Positions 9,195-17,628 are shown, counted from the stretch's first letter. The stretch is 64,000 nt of DNA from Sphingopyxis panaciterrulae (GCF_014199295.1 NZ_JACIJH010000015.1:45231-109230); one strand, 5' to 3'. A program made the numbers and translations. The notes: generated from the letters alone by a model not told the origin.

Positions 9195-10577
9195 TCAAGC
9201 TCGGGGTGGAGCAGGGGCGATCGGATTGCCTGCCGGCTGCGCGTGCAGGCGTTGCTGTGCAGCGATATAGGAATCGCGCCCCCACCAGGCAACGGCAATC
9301 GCCAGCAGCGCGACCGGCACCGTCGTGCAGATGATCGAATATGGCAGCGCGTTGTCGTCGTGGAACACATAATCGGTAAACAGCGCGACCGCCGTGGGCC
9401 CGACCGCCCAGCCGAGAAGGGTGGTGACGAGCAGGATCATCGTCACCGCTTGCCCGCGCATGCGGTTGGGAACGACGTCCTGCGTCACCAGCGGCAGCGT
9501 GCCGATCGCGGTGACATGGGCGATCATCTGCAGGCCGAGGAAGAAGAACGCCAAGTAGACGTTCGTCATCAGCGGCCAAAGAATGACGCAGGGGATGAAT
9601 AGCGCCTCGCCAACGAATAGTGGCGCGAGCCGCGCGTCAGGGCGTCCTTGCTTGTGCCAGCGGTCCCCCAGATAACCGCACAGGAGAAAGCCGATCGTCG
9701 ATGCAACAATCAATTGTATTCCGACGATCAGCCCGATGGTCTCCATCGGCAAGCCGTGCATGCGCTGGAACACCGAGGGAATCCAGGGAACGAGAGCATT
9801 GCCAACAAAGGCGATCGCGACTTGAGAGATCAGCACGCAGGTGAAGGCGCGTCGTTCCGATAGGATATGCTTCCAGAAGTCGGCGGACGTGCGCTTGGAA
9901 TCAACGGCAGCGGAAACGTCGGGCTGGTCGTCGCGGCGGACCGGTTCACTCACGCCGAACATCAAAAGCGCGGTGATCAATCCCGGCGCACCGACGAATA
10001 TAAATGCCGCCTGCCACGGAACGAAACTGCCCAGTAAGGGTAGGACGACGCTGGATTGCCCGCTCATCGATCCGACGACCGCTCCGCCGATCATCAGCGA
10101 CAGGCCTGTTCCAAGCGCATGCGACGTCATGTAAATGGCGATCGCCCGGCCGCGGATTGCGGGTTCGACATAATCGGCAATCATCGAATAGGCAGCTGGC
10201 GCGAGGATGGCTTCGCCGACTCCGACGCCCATCCGCGCGATCACCAACTGGGCATAGGTGGTCGTATAGCCCGACCAGATCGTCATGACCGACCAGAAGA
10301 GGATCCCGACGATGATCAGATTTCGGCGATTGCTGCGGTCCACCAGCCGCCCGAACAGCGGGCCGGCAATCGCATAGATCACGGCAAAAGCAGCCCCTTG
10401 AAACAGGCTGACCTGAGTATCGCTGATCTGGAACGCGTCGCGGATCGGCTTGACCAGCAGGGCAGGGAACTGCTGGTCGAGGCGCGAATGGAGCGTCACG
10501 ATCATCAGGATGGCGATGACCACCATCGCGTGCGACCGTCGGGGATAGGATTGCTCGGAAAGCGTCTCGGTCGTCAT
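9195..10577 (-). CDS. MFS transporter, 12 predicted membrane helices
   Basis: The 460-residue protein has repeated hydrophobic segments and the MFS signature between helices 2 and 3 (GPLFGRLVDRSNRRNLI). Helix 4 reads IARMGVGVGEAILAPAAYSMIADY, typical of the Spinster-like/aromatic-acid branch. The start ATG at 10577 has GGGAG ten bases upstream. Its 3' end lies 11 bases beyond the stop of the Lrp-like gene, so the two converge. The substrate is not evident; position next to catabolic genes suggests an organic acid or aromatic compound, which is inference. A perfect 18-bp palindrome lies about 95 bases upstream of its start. Confidence 0.88.
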   Translation of the reverse strand: MTTETLSEQSYPRRSHAMVVIAILMIVTLHSRLDQQFPALLVKPIRDAFQISDTQVSLFQGAAFAVIYAIAGPLFGRLVDRSNRRNLIIVGILFWSVMTIWSGYTTTYAQLVIARMGVGVGEAILAPAAYSMIADYVEPAIRGRAIAIYMTSHALGTGLSLMIGGAVVGSMSGQSSVVLPLLGSFVPWQAAFIFVGAPGLITALLMFGVSEPVRRDDQPDVSAAVDSKRTSADFWKHILSERRAFTCVLISQVAIAFVGNALVPWIPSVFQRMHGLPMETIGLIVGIQLIVASTIGFLLCGYLGDRWHKQGRPDARLAPLFVGEALFIPCVILWPLMTNVYLAFFFLGLQMIAHVTAIGTLPLVTQDVVPNRMRGQAVTMILLVTTLLGWAVGPTAVALFTDYVFHDDNALPYSIICTTVPVALLAIAVAWWGRDSYIAAQQRLHAQPAGNPIAPAPPRA

Positions 10578-10670
10578 TCAGGGCTGCTCCCACTCATTGC
10601 TGACGACCCGGTTCGCGCTATCACGCTGCGGCCTCTTTCTCGGTGCCATCGACGTTGCATTGCGAGTTCA

Positions 10671-10688
10671 ACTTGACATATGTCAAGT
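10671..10688. promoter_or_regulatory. Perfect 18-bp palindrome ACTTGACATATGTCAAGT
   Basis: The site lies between the MFS gene (minus strand, start 10577) and a small plus-strand gene starting at 10700. Every base pairs with its partner. Its core TTGAC-N4-GTCAA has the same 5-4-5 geometry as the repeats at 317-332 and 2721-2736 with one base changed per arm. An operator for a dimeric repressor controlling one or both flanking genes is likely; the regulator is unknown. Confidence 0.5.
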
Positions 10689-10699
10689 GAATAGCGGCG

Positions 10700-10996
10700 A
10701 TGGTTGGGCCTGCGCGCGAGATTGCGGCTCGTGACGAGATTTCAAAAGTTGCGGCAAGGCATAGTTGCACCTTCGCCGAATTCCTGCGGTCGCTCGACGA
10801 GGCAAGCCGGTCCCGGCCGCCCAAGGGGCCGGCCGATATAGAGCAGACATACCGGGTTGCCGCCAAGCGTCTCCGGAACGCCGGAGCCAACATAACCGTT
10901 CGCGAAATGCGGCGGCTGGTTCAGCATCTTCGGGACTTTATGTCCGAGGAGCTTCCGGATCTCCTCAAGGCGGAAGGTGCGGCTCCTCCGGACTGA
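10700..10996 (+). CDS. Small hypothetical protein (98 residues)
   Basis: The product is mostly helical and charged (for example TYRVAAKRLRNAGANITVREM followed by RRLVQHLRDFMSEELPDLL). I do not recognise a family. It begins with ATG at 10700, 12 bases after the perfect palindrome, with no strong ribosome site. The next gene on the strand starts about 140 bases later and is also unrecognised; they may be linked. Codon third positions are GC-rich as expected for coding DNA here, but the call rests on open frame and context only. Confidence 0.45.
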   Translation: MVGPAREIAARDEISKVAARHSCTFAEFLRSLDEASRSRPPKGPADIEQTYRVAAKRLRNAGANITVREMRRLVQHLRDFMSEELPDLLKAEGAAPPD

Positions 10997-11137
10997 CCCG
11001 ACATCCACTGGCGCTGATGGTCGGAACCGCGTATCGCCGAGGGATGGGACGATTTGCGGGCCGGTCGGCGGAAAAGAGGTTCAGCACGCTCTGTTCGGAT
11101 CAGGGGGTTACCTGCAACGAACCGGGCGAAGACGATC

Positions 11138-12565
11138 ATGGGTGGGACCATATCGTCGAATTCCCCCCACCGGCCGGTCGCGGGCATCTCGGCGGACATG
11201 CAGCGGCCGCTCCCGGCGATCTTCGTACAGACCAAGAGTCACAAGGTGGAGGGGCTGCGCGTCACCATGAAATTGAGCAATGCGCTCAAGCTCGCGCGCT
11301 CGCCTTCGCCTTGCTTCGCATTGCTCCTGACGAAAGGGAGCGATGGCTGCGACGCCTGGTACGGGGTCCATTTCTGGGATGAGCTCATGGCGCGCGTGCT
11401 CAAGCGTGCTCGCGAGGCAACGCGCAACGGGACGCCCGAGGGGCGTTTCAACAAGCTCAGCTTCAGCTTCACGATGTCCGAAGCGGACCGTCATGACGCG
11501 GATGGATTGCTGGACTGGATGGCGGACCAGGTCAGGTCGGCCGGCCCCCACTATGCGACCGCGAAACAGGAGCTGCACGGTGGCCCGGATATCGTCGGAA
11601 CCCTGAGCATCGGCCCCTCGGTGTCGATCGAGCAATTGATCGACCACCAGCTCGGATTGACCCCCTCGATACCGCTCGCCTCGATCAGGCTCAGCTTGCG
11701 TCGTTTCGGTATCGATCTCCCGTTCCCGTTTCCTGTCCCTGAAGGTCCCGCGAATTTCGCCAGCATGCAGGCCCTGCCTTCGGCGGTGTGCGACATCAGG
11801 TTGCGCGGTCCCGATGGCATCTGGATCGACCTGGCTGGCGAGGTCATCGCCCCGGGCCTTCCGAATATTCCCGAGGACAAGCAGAAGATCCGCATTCGCG
11901 CACCCTTCTTCGACATCATCTGGCCGCTGAGCGGCGAGCCGCAGTTCAAGGCGCATTTCGATACTGCGGCGCGCCATTCGCCGATCGACCTCGAGAGGAT
12001 GCTGCGCTTCCTGAGCTGGACCGGGCAGGGCGAGATCGATCTCAGGGTTTCGATCGGCGATCGGCCGATCCTCGGCGCGATTTCCCATCTCGATGCGCTT
12101 GAAGGCCAGCCAATGTATGCCGCACTAGCGGAACATGCGACGGCACTCGCGACCTTGTCGGCGCATCACAAGACCAATGTGCCCCGGATATCCATGGAAG
12201 ATGTGATGGACAGCGAGGAGGCCGACCAGCTCCTGGCGTTTCTGTCCATGTCCGACCTCGGGATGAAGGTCGAGCCCGCCGGCGATGGGCAATGGCACGA
12301 TATCGATCATGCCATTGCCTCGGGAGCGGGCCTCTACGGCGAATGGACATTCGCGGCGATCCAGCGCCTTCCCGTGACCAGCCAGAAGCGCGAGGGAGCG
12401 GAAGTCCACATCCGATTCGGAAAACCGGTCCTCCTGGAGCGTTACGCCTTCCCCCAGGACGACGAGGCTGCGCTCGAACGTTTGCAGGCGGATTTTCGCC
12501 GTCACATAGCGAAGCGCGGGATTTTGGGTCTGGAGTATCTTAGCTCTCAGCTCGTTATGCCCTGA
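11138..12565 (+). CDS. Hypothetical protein (about 475 residues)
   Basis: The frame is long and protein-like: mixed hydrophobic/charged strands such as IRLSLRRFGIDLPFPFPVPEG and PFFDIIWPLSGEPQFKAHFD, with no membrane helix or signal peptide. I cannot assign a family. The frame is open from a TTG at 11054, but the first part is arginine-rich and looks non-coding. ATG codons at 11138, 11198 and 11270 are candidate starts and 11138 was chosen arbitrarily as the longest sensible one. It stands alone between an unrecognised small gene and a toxin-antitoxin pair. Confidence 0.6.
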   Translation: MGGTISSNSPHRPVAGISADMQRPLPAIFVQTKSHKVEGLRVTMKLSNALKLARSPSPCFALLLTKGSDGCDAWYGVHFWDELMARVLKRAREATRNGTPEGRFNKLSFSFTMSEADRHDADGLLDWMADQVRSAGPHYATAKQELHGGPDIVGTLSIGPSVSIEQLIDHQLGLTPSIPLASIRLSLRRFGIDLPFPFPVPEGPANFASMQALPSAVCDIRLRGPDGIWIDLAGEVIAPGLPNIPEDKQKIRIRAPFFDIIWPLSGEPQFKAHFDTAARHSPIDLERMLRFLSWTGQGEIDLRVSIGDRPILGAISHLDALEGQPMYAALAEHATALATLSAHHKTNVPRISMEDVMDSEEADQLLAFLSMSDLGMKVEPAGDGQWHDIDHAIASGAGLYGEWTFAAIQRLPVTSQKREGAEVHIRFGKPVLLERYAFPQDDEAALERLQADFRRHIAKRGILGLEYLSSQLVMP

Positions 12566-12745
12566 GCGAGATTCTCCTAGATTTATCGGCGGTCACGTGC
12601 GCTTTCGGCTCGATGCCCGCCAAGCATCGCCGGGCCGAATCGAAAGACAAGAGTCCGATCTCAAGATAGCCTGATTTTGGGATATATCTTCTGAATTCCA
12701 GGGCCTTTCCCTGGGGCTCCCGCGCGGTGCTGCGGCCGGACCATC

Positions 12746-12776
12746 TTGCAATGGTGCTGGATATGTCCCATATAAT
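12746..12776 (+). promoter_or_regulatory. Promoter with overlapping inverted repeat for the toxin-antitoxin operon
   Basis: A consensus -10 box TATAAT at 12771-12776 lies 28 bases before the antitoxin ATG. TTGCAA at 12746-12751 could be the -35, but the spacing is a long 19 bases. An inverted repeat ATATG-TCC-CATAT (12761-12773) overlaps the -10. Toxin-antitoxin operons are commonly repressed by the antitoxin at such a site; that is inference here. Confidence 0.5.
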
Positions 12777-12803
12777 GCCCCTGAATTGGACGGAGAATGG
12801 GAC

Positions 12804-13256
12804 ATGGTCGCACAGGCAATCGGAGGTGGGAAAGCAGCCGCGGCACCGGCGCGGCGCGCGGGGGTGCGTCGTTCGGCCAAGTCGGGCGCCTTTCAGACGA
12901 CCGGCTTCATGACCCATTTCATCGATCCCAAGGGCAATGTCGACTTCGATCAGGTCGTGGACGCCTATCGGCTGACCAAGGGTCAGCTTGCCGACACCGT
13001 CGGGCTCGCCGCTGCGACGATCAGCAAGGCCGGGCGCCGCGACGGGCCGCGCGCGCAGACGCGGGTGCGTGAGATGCTCGAGATCCTCGAGCGCGTCCGC
13101 GAATGGGCCGGGAGTGATACGCAGGCGCTGGCCTGGTATCGCGCTGAGCCGATCCCGGCGCTCGACGGCCGTACCGCCGAGGCGCTTGTGAAATCGGGGG
13201 AGGCGGGCGCCGTGCGCGACTATCTCGATCATCTGGCGCTCGGCGGCTTTGCTTGA
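12804..13256 (+). CDS. Xre/MbcA/ParS-type antitoxin
   Basis: The 150-residue protein has a central helix-turn-helix-like segment (AYRLTKGQLADTVGLAAATISK, partly quoted) and a C-terminal MbcA/ParS/Xre antitoxin domain (ALAWYRAEPIPALDGRTAEA, then LVKSGEAGAVRDYLDHL). This domain binds and masks RES toxins. The ATG at 12804 follows GGAG at 12792-12795 with 8-base spacing; a TTG 18 bases upstream is less likely. Its stop overlaps the toxin's TTG start by three bases, so the two are translationally coupled in antitoxin-first order as usual for this type II family. Confidence 0.9.
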   Translation: MVAQAIGGGKAAAAPARRAGVRRSAKSGAFQTTGFMTHFIDPKGNVDFDQVVDAYRLTKGQLADTVGLAAATISKAGRRDGPRAQTRVREMLEILERVREWAGSDTQALAWYRAEPIPALDGRTAEALVKSGEAGAVRDYLDHLALGGFA

Positions 13257-13771
13257 GATTTACCGGCCGCTGCTTTCGCGGGCATGACCCGCGCTGGTCC
13301 TTCTCGCCCTTGTCGGGCGAGGGGGCGGCGAAAACCGGCGGGCGCTTCAACCGCAAGGGGGAAGCCGCGCTCTATATGTCGCTCGACGTGATGACCGCGA
13401 TCGGAGAATGCACGCAGGGGTTTGCCAATCGGCTGAGCCCGCTCACCATGGTCGAATATGATGTCGACTGCGAGCCGGTGGCGGATTTGCGGACCGAGGA
13501 GGCGCGGGCGGTGCTCGGCGTCTCGCTCGACGAGATGGCGTGCGGCTGGCTGGTCTACCTGCGGGCGGGGACCGAGGCGCCTTCCTGGCTGCTTGCTGAT
13601 CGGCTGCGCGGCGAGGGTTTTGTCGGAATGCTCGCGCCGAGCTTCGCTCATAGTGCGGGCGCAGGGAACGATAATCTCATCCTGTGGCAGTGGGGAGCCC
13701 GCTTGCCGGCGCGAGTGGCGGTCCATGATCCTGAGGGACGGTTGCCGAAAAATCAGCGTAGTTGGGAATAG
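13253..13771 (+). CDS. RES-domain toxin
   Basis: The RES fold is recognised by RFTGRCFRGHDPRWSFSPLS at the start and GGRFNRKGEAALYMSLD, the region with the first conserved Arg, then a conserved Glu in TAIGECTQ and the later Ser region. RES toxins such as MbcT and ParT consume or modify NAD+/metabolic enzymes; which activity applies here is not visible. The start codon is TTG overlapping the antitoxin stop. At the 3' end it overlaps the convergent ester-cyclase-like pseudogene by 95 bases, which is odd and suggests that the decayed gene was truncated or read further than it should be. Confidence 0.9.
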   Translation: MRFTGRCFRGHDPRWSFSPLSGEGAAKTGGRFNRKGEAALYMSLDVMTAIGECTQGFANRLSPLTMVEYDVDCEPVADLRTEEARAVLGVSLDEMACGWLVYLRAGTEAPSWLLADRLRGEGFVGMLAPSFAHSAGAGNDNLILWQWGARLPARVAVHDPEGRLPKNQRSWE

Positions 13772-14251
13772 CGAAGAGTGGGCTTGCGGTCATCCAGTCC
13801 TCGGTGTGCCAGGTGCGCACGACCTGTCCGCCCTCGAACTCGTGGATATCGACCGCCTGGATACGCATCGTACGTCCGGTTGCTGGCGGGCCGAGCCAGG
13901 CGGCCTTTTGCGTGCCGGTGATCGTCGAGCGGACGACAACCTTGTTGCTGTCGCGGATCACATCCTCGACCCGGATGTCGAAGTCGGGAAAGGCCGTACG
14001 CAGTTTGACGAGCGTCTGCTTCGCCGCCTCGGGTCCCGGCGGAGCCGTGGGCGGCGAGGGGATATCGACCCAAGTCGGCGCAAGCAGCCGGTCGAGCAGC
14101 TCGGGGTGGCCCTGCGCGAACGCATCTACCAGAGCAGCACGGCGCGTGCCGGGGCGGCGGGCACCGCCGGGGGCGTTTCGACCTGCGCGTGCGCGGGGAG
14201 AGGAGCAGCCGTCAGCAGCGCCGCGGCGATCAGGAGGGGCAGGGTTTTCAT
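13677..14251 (-). pseudogene. SnoaL-like (ester cyclase family) secreted protein, frameshifted
   Basis: Reading from the ATG at 14251, the frame encodes a clear signal peptide (MKTLPLLIAAALLTAAPLPA, then HAQVE) and stops at TAG 14126-14128 after 41 residues. In another frame, from about 14145 down to 13677, runs a good SnoaL-like domain (RRAALVDAFAQGHPELLDRL, VVVRSTITGTQKAAWLGPPA, IHEFEGGQVVRTWHTEDW). The two halves join if one base is restored, or two removed, near 14141-14146. So the gene is broken by a frameshift, or the base is a sequencing error in a GC-rich run. The start overlaps the upstream pseudogene's ancestral stop (ATGA). Confidence 0.75.
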
Positions 14252-14619
14252 GACCATACCCCCTCAGCTCTGCGGCAGCGCGCGATGACGCCGATCTGCT
14301 GCAGGACCGAATAGAGGTTGGCGACGCCCTAATGCTCGCGGATCGTCCCATCGACGACACGCATTGCGTCGACCGTCTCGAAGCTCACCTTGGTGCCGGT
14401 CCCGGCGATGCCGAGGAAGTCGCCCTGGTGCGTGCCGCAATAAGTCTTGTACGTCGTCACGACGTCACCATCGACGCGCTGCCAGTGGATATCGGGGGTG
14501 AAATCGTCAATAGCTTTCTCGGCCGTGAGTGGACGCTTGACGCTATTCGCGAGCAACTGATGCAGGATTGAAGCCTGCAGCTCAACGGAAATCGGCGGAG
14601 ATGGCAGGAAAGGTTTCAC
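14248..14619 (-). pseudogene. SnoaL-like (ester cyclase family) remnant with internal stop
   Basis: From a GTG at 14619 behind a strong GGAAGG site the frame gives 96 residues including VVTTYKTYCGTHQGDFLGIA and VDAMRVVDGTIREH, then TAG at 14329-14331. Reading through the stop, the frame continues GVANLYSVLQQIGV and ends at a TGA that overlaps the next gene's ATG. In this family the interrupted motif is normally EHWG, so TGG to TAG is the likely nonsense change. The region before the first beta strand is shorter than usual, so the N-terminus may also be damaged. Two neighbouring, once-coupled genes are both inactivated. Confidence 0.7.
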
Positions 14620-14746
14620 TTTTCTTCCTTCCGTCTGCGAAAGCTACCTGTCCGCTAACGGGCCCGCCCGGCGGAGCAAGGCCGTTGTTTTTTGCAGCTT
14701 GCGCAGCTTGTGCTAGGCTTCGTCAAACATAATCGGAGTCGCAAGG

Positions 14747-15040
14747 ATGGGAGCAAAGGCCGACCACGATCTTTTGGGTCAGGCGATGGCAGCGGAACGT
14801 CAATATGGTGATCGCGCGCCCGAGTTCATTACGAAGAAGGCGCAGGCGCTTCGCAAAGACGGCGAATATTCCGAGGCCGACTTCTGGACGCAAGTCGCTG
14901 GCTGTTTGACGGACTTGCACGCGATCAAATTCGCGGGCGGAGGCAAGGCGGCCGCTGAGGCAGCAGAACATCGCGACCTGCAAAACCGCCGGCCGGTGCT
15001 CCGGACGACCAACAGCCCGGCGTCAAACCCGGACCGCTGA
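14747..15040 (+). CDS. Small hypothetical protein, DUF6961-like
   Basis: The first 60 residues (DHDLLGQAMAAERQYGDRAP, then ITKKAQALRKDGEYSEADFW, QVAGCLTDL) resemble small sphingomonad proteins of the DUF6961 kind, as I remember them: a helix with AxxxERQYG, a second helix and a Trp-containing third. The tail (about residues 65-97) is basic and low in similarity. ATG at 14747 has GGAG eight bases upstream. Function unknown, and the family link is from memory. Confidence 0.6.
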   Translation: MGAKADHDLLGQAMAAERQYGDRAPEFITKKAQALRKDGEYSEADFWTQVAGCLTDLHAIKFAGGGKAAAEAAEHRDLQNRRPVLRTTNSPASNPDR

Positions 15041-15075
15041 CAGCAGGGATCGGTTGATCACGCGGCGACGATATC

Positions 15076-15195
15076 ATGATCTTCAATGCCAATGGCGCGC
15101 GGGAAGTCAGGCCCGATCCGATCGCTGCGCGGCTCGATTTCGTCAACGTCTCGCGGCGGAACGGCCCGCCGCGGCGCGTCAGTCGCGAGCATTGA
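15076..15195 (+). CDS. Possible 39-residue peptide
   Basis: A short frame beginning MIFNANGAREVRPDPIAARL sits in the 250-base gap between the DUF6961-like gene and the LysR gene. It has no clear ribosome site and could be a remnant of a longer gene. It is listed because the gap holds nothing else. Support is weak. Confidence 0.2.
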   Translation: MIFNANGAREVRPDPIAARLDFVNVSRRNGPPRRVSREH

Positions 15196-15290
15196 AGAGG
15201 GGCATTCGATCCTGACGGCTGCCGGACAAGATGCGCACTGCGTCGCAGCCAGGATCCGCCGGGTGCGGGCCGGGACGTCGACTGCTCACG

Positions 15291-16190
15291 TTAGGCGGCG
15301 GCGCGCTTGCGCGATGCGAAAGCGGCGATGAGCAAGCGCACCCAGCGCCGCCGGTCGCCGGGCCGGCTGTAGACCACCGTATCGATCACCGGTGCCTCGC
15401 CCATCAGCGGATAGACGTCTTCGTCGTCGGCGTTGTGGCCCGGTCTTTCCTGCGTCTCCCATATGAGGTGCGGCAGCCCGCGCGAGTGAGCGAAGCGCGC
15501 GATGGCGCGGCGATCGGCTTCGGGCGCCAGAACCAGCTGGACGCCGTGCGCGCGCAGACCGGCATAGACCTGCGACACCACCGGCGAATCCTGGTTGCCG
15601 GGCGAGATGGCAAGGCTCTCGCCGGCGAGATCGTCGATCGAAAGGCGCTCGCGCCCGGCAAGGCGATGCCCCGCCGGAACCGCGACATGGCAGTAACGGC
15701 GAACGACATGCGTCATGTCGAGATCGGCTTCGACGACGCCCGGCGCCGACAGCGAGAAGAAGACGTCGAGCTCGCCCTCCCTGAGCTTGGCCATCAGCTC
15801 GGTCCGCGTGCCGTAGACGATTTCGAGCTGCGGCTCGGGATAGCGCTTCTGGAAGGCGTCGATCGCGTCCATCCGCTGCTCGGCAGCGAAGCTGTAGGCA
15901 CCGATCCGGACCACGGCTTCGGACTTGGCCTGGATGGCGCGCGCCGCCGCCATCATCGCCTTCTCGCTTGCGAGCAGCGCGTGGGCATGGGGCAACATGG
16001 CTTCCCCGGCGGGAGAAAGGGCAACCGAGCGCGAATTGCGGTCGAGCAGGGTCAGCCCGAGCTGGTCCTCGAGCCGCTTCAGATGCTGCGAGACCGCCGA
16101 CTGGGCCATGCCCAACGCCTCGGCGGTGCGCGTGAACGACCGCTTGTCGGCGATCGTCATGAAAATGAGCATCTGTCGCAAATCGAGCAT
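15291..16190 (-). CDS. LysR-family transcriptional regulator
   Basis: The 299-residue protein has the LysR winged helix (MLDLRQMLIFMTIADKRSF, then AEALGMAQSAVSQHLKRLED) followed by a two-lobed effector-binding domain (ELDVFFSLSAPGV, ISPGNQDSPVVSQVYAGLRA). The ATG at 16190 fits the usual MLDLRQ start; a GTG 12 bases upstream would add four residues. It is divergent from the chimeric receptor/CoA-transferase gene, and a perfect T-N11-A palindrome (16203-16221) lies just upstream of its start, the expected position for LysR binding and autoregulation. The likely targets are the chimeric gene, the thiolase and the epimerase; the inducer is unknown. Confidence 0.92.
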   Translation of the reverse strand: MLDLRQMLIFMTIADKRSFTRTAEALGMAQSAVSQHLKRLEDQLGLTLLDRNSRSVALSPAGEAMLPHAHALLASEKAMMAAARAIQAKSEAVVRIGAYSFAAEQRMDAIDAFQKRYPEPQLEIVYGTRTELMAKLREGELDVFFSLSAPGVVEADLDMTHVVRRYCHVAVPAGHRLAGRERLSIDDLAGESLAISPGNQDSPVVSQVYAGLRAHGVQLVLAPEADRRAIARFAHSRGLPHLIWETQERPGHNADDEDVYPLMGEAPVIDTVVYSRPGDRRRWVRLLIAAFASRKRAAA

Positions 16191-16202
16191 GGCGAAGATC
16201 AC

Positions 16203-16221
16203 CTATCACGTTTTGTGATAG
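16203..16221. promoter_or_regulatory. LysR-type operator CTATCAC-N5-GTGATAG
   Basis: A perfect 7-bp inverted repeat around GTTTT, containing the T-N11-A pattern (TCACGTTTTGTGA) of LysR boxes. It lies 13 bases upstream of the LysR gene start and about 97 bases upstream of the divergent gene's start. Binding by the adjacent regulator is inferred from family behaviour. Confidence 0.65.
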
Positions 16222-16317
16222 ATAGCTCCCGATATCGCAGATGATCAATCCCTCATCGGCTGGCAGTTTGACGCTCGATGTCCGTCACCAAGAACGGACG
16301 CCATGAGGGAGAGGTCC

Positions 16318-17628
16318 GTGAAGATTTCGAATATTTCCGTGCATGCATTTGTCTGGGCTGCCGCGTTCGGCACCACCGCCGCGCACGCGCAGAGCGCGCC
16401 GGCCGCGGAAGTGCCTCCGGCGGAGGCTGTTCAGGATGCCGGCGATGGGGACATCATCGTCAGCGCGCAGCGCCGCGAGGAACGGTTGCAGGATGTCCCT
16501 ATCGCTATCTCGGCTTTTTCGGGCGACGCGCTGCAAAGCGCAGGGATCAGCTCGACCAACGATCTGACGCAGATCACGCCGAGCCTCAACTTCACCCAAT
16601 CTTCCTTCTCGCCGCAGCCGACGATCCGCGGACTGGGAACGCGCGGCGTCTCGGCGGGCGATGAGTCGCTGGTTCCGGTCTATATCGACGGCGTCTATCA
16701 GCCCTTTCTCGGCAGCGTCGCCACCGAGCTCAACAATATCGCGCGCGTTGAGGTGCTCAAGGGCCCCCAGAGCGCGCTGTTCGGGCTCGACTATGACAGT
16801 CTCAAGGCGTTCAATCCGGGGATCATCGTCGTCGACAGTTCGGCGTTCGGCCCGACCGGGCCGTGGAGCCGGCGCATGGGATATGGGCCGCTCGTCCGGG
16901 CCTCGTCGGGGCTCACCATGCAATGGCGTTATCCCGGCGAGGCCGACAGCTTCTCCGATGCGATCACCGTCTATCCCGATCATGTCGCGGCCCGCATCGG
17001 GGCGATCGCCACGCTCGCGCTGCTCGTGCGGCGGCTGCGCACAGGCATCGGCGGGTCGATCGCGATAAGCCAGTCGGAAGTCATGCTCAGCCATATGGCG
17101 GCGAAGATCGCGCGCCGCGTGCTCGAACGGGCAGGCGTCGCGGTGACGGGCGAGGAAGCCGAAGGGGCGTCCGCTCTCTATCGCTGCGCGGGCGACGATG
17201 AATGGTGCGTCGTTTCGCTGCGCGGCGAGGCCGACCGGCAGGCGATGCTGTCGGTGACCGGCGGCGAGGAAATCGGGGCGTGGCTCGCGGAACAGGACCC
17301 GCGCGCGGCAATGGAAGCGCTCCAGGCGGCGGGGGTCCCGGCGGGCGCGATGCTGCGCGTGTCCGAGCTTCCCGAATTCGATTATTATGTCGAACGCGGT
17401 TCCTTCCGCAGCGTGACCCATCCGCATCGCGGCGAGCCGCATTTCGCGGAGACGGCGCCGGTGCGGTCGCTGCGCATGCCCGCGCCGCCCGAGGTTCCGG
17501 CGCCCTTGCCCGGCGAGCATACGGCGGAAATCGTTCGCGACATTCTCGGGCTCGACGATGCACGCATCGACCAGCTGATCGCACAGGGCGCGCTCGAACA
17601 GTTCATCATGCCGGAGGATGCCGCGTGA
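16318..17628 (+). CDS. Chimeric gene: TonB-dependent receptor N-terminus fused to family III CoA-transferase
   Basis: Residues 1-156 are a receptor start: signal peptide (ISVHAFVWAAAFGTTAAHAQ), TonB-box region DIIVSAQRREERLQDVPIAI, and plug domain up to RVEVLKGPQSALFG. The next residue enters CaiB/BaiF CoA-transferase sequence (LDYDSLKAFNPGIIVVDSS, FGPTGPWSRRMGYGPLVRAS) through to the end, including the YPDHVAARIGA region that should hold the catalytic Asp. The junction is near 16785. The whole receptor barrel and about the first 100 residues of the transferase are missing. The GTG at 16318 behind GGGAGAGG is preferred; ATG 16303 adds five residues. The product would be exported by its signal peptide, so CoA-transferase activity is unlikely. 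Confidence 0.85.
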   Translation: MKISNISVHAFVWAAAFGTTAAHAQSAPAAEVPPAEAVQDAGDGDIIVSAQRREERLQDVPIAISAFSGDALQSAGISSTNDLTQITPSLNFTQSSFSPQPTIRGLGTRGVSAGDESLVPVYIDGVYQPFLGSVATELNNIARVEVLKGPQSALFGLDYDSLKAFNPGIIVVDSSAFGPTGPWSRRMGYGPLVRASSGLTMQWRYPGEADSFSDAITVYPDHVAARIGAIATLALLVRRLRTGIGGSIAISQSEVMLSHMAAKIARRVLERAGVAVTGEEAEGASALYRCAGDDEWCVVSLRGEADRQAMLSVTGGEEIGAWLAEQDPRAAMEALQAAGVPAGAMLRVSELPEFDYYVERGSFRSVTHPHRGEPHFAETAPVRSLRMPAPPEVPAPLPGEHTAEIVRDILGLDDARIDQLIAQGALEQFIMPEDAA

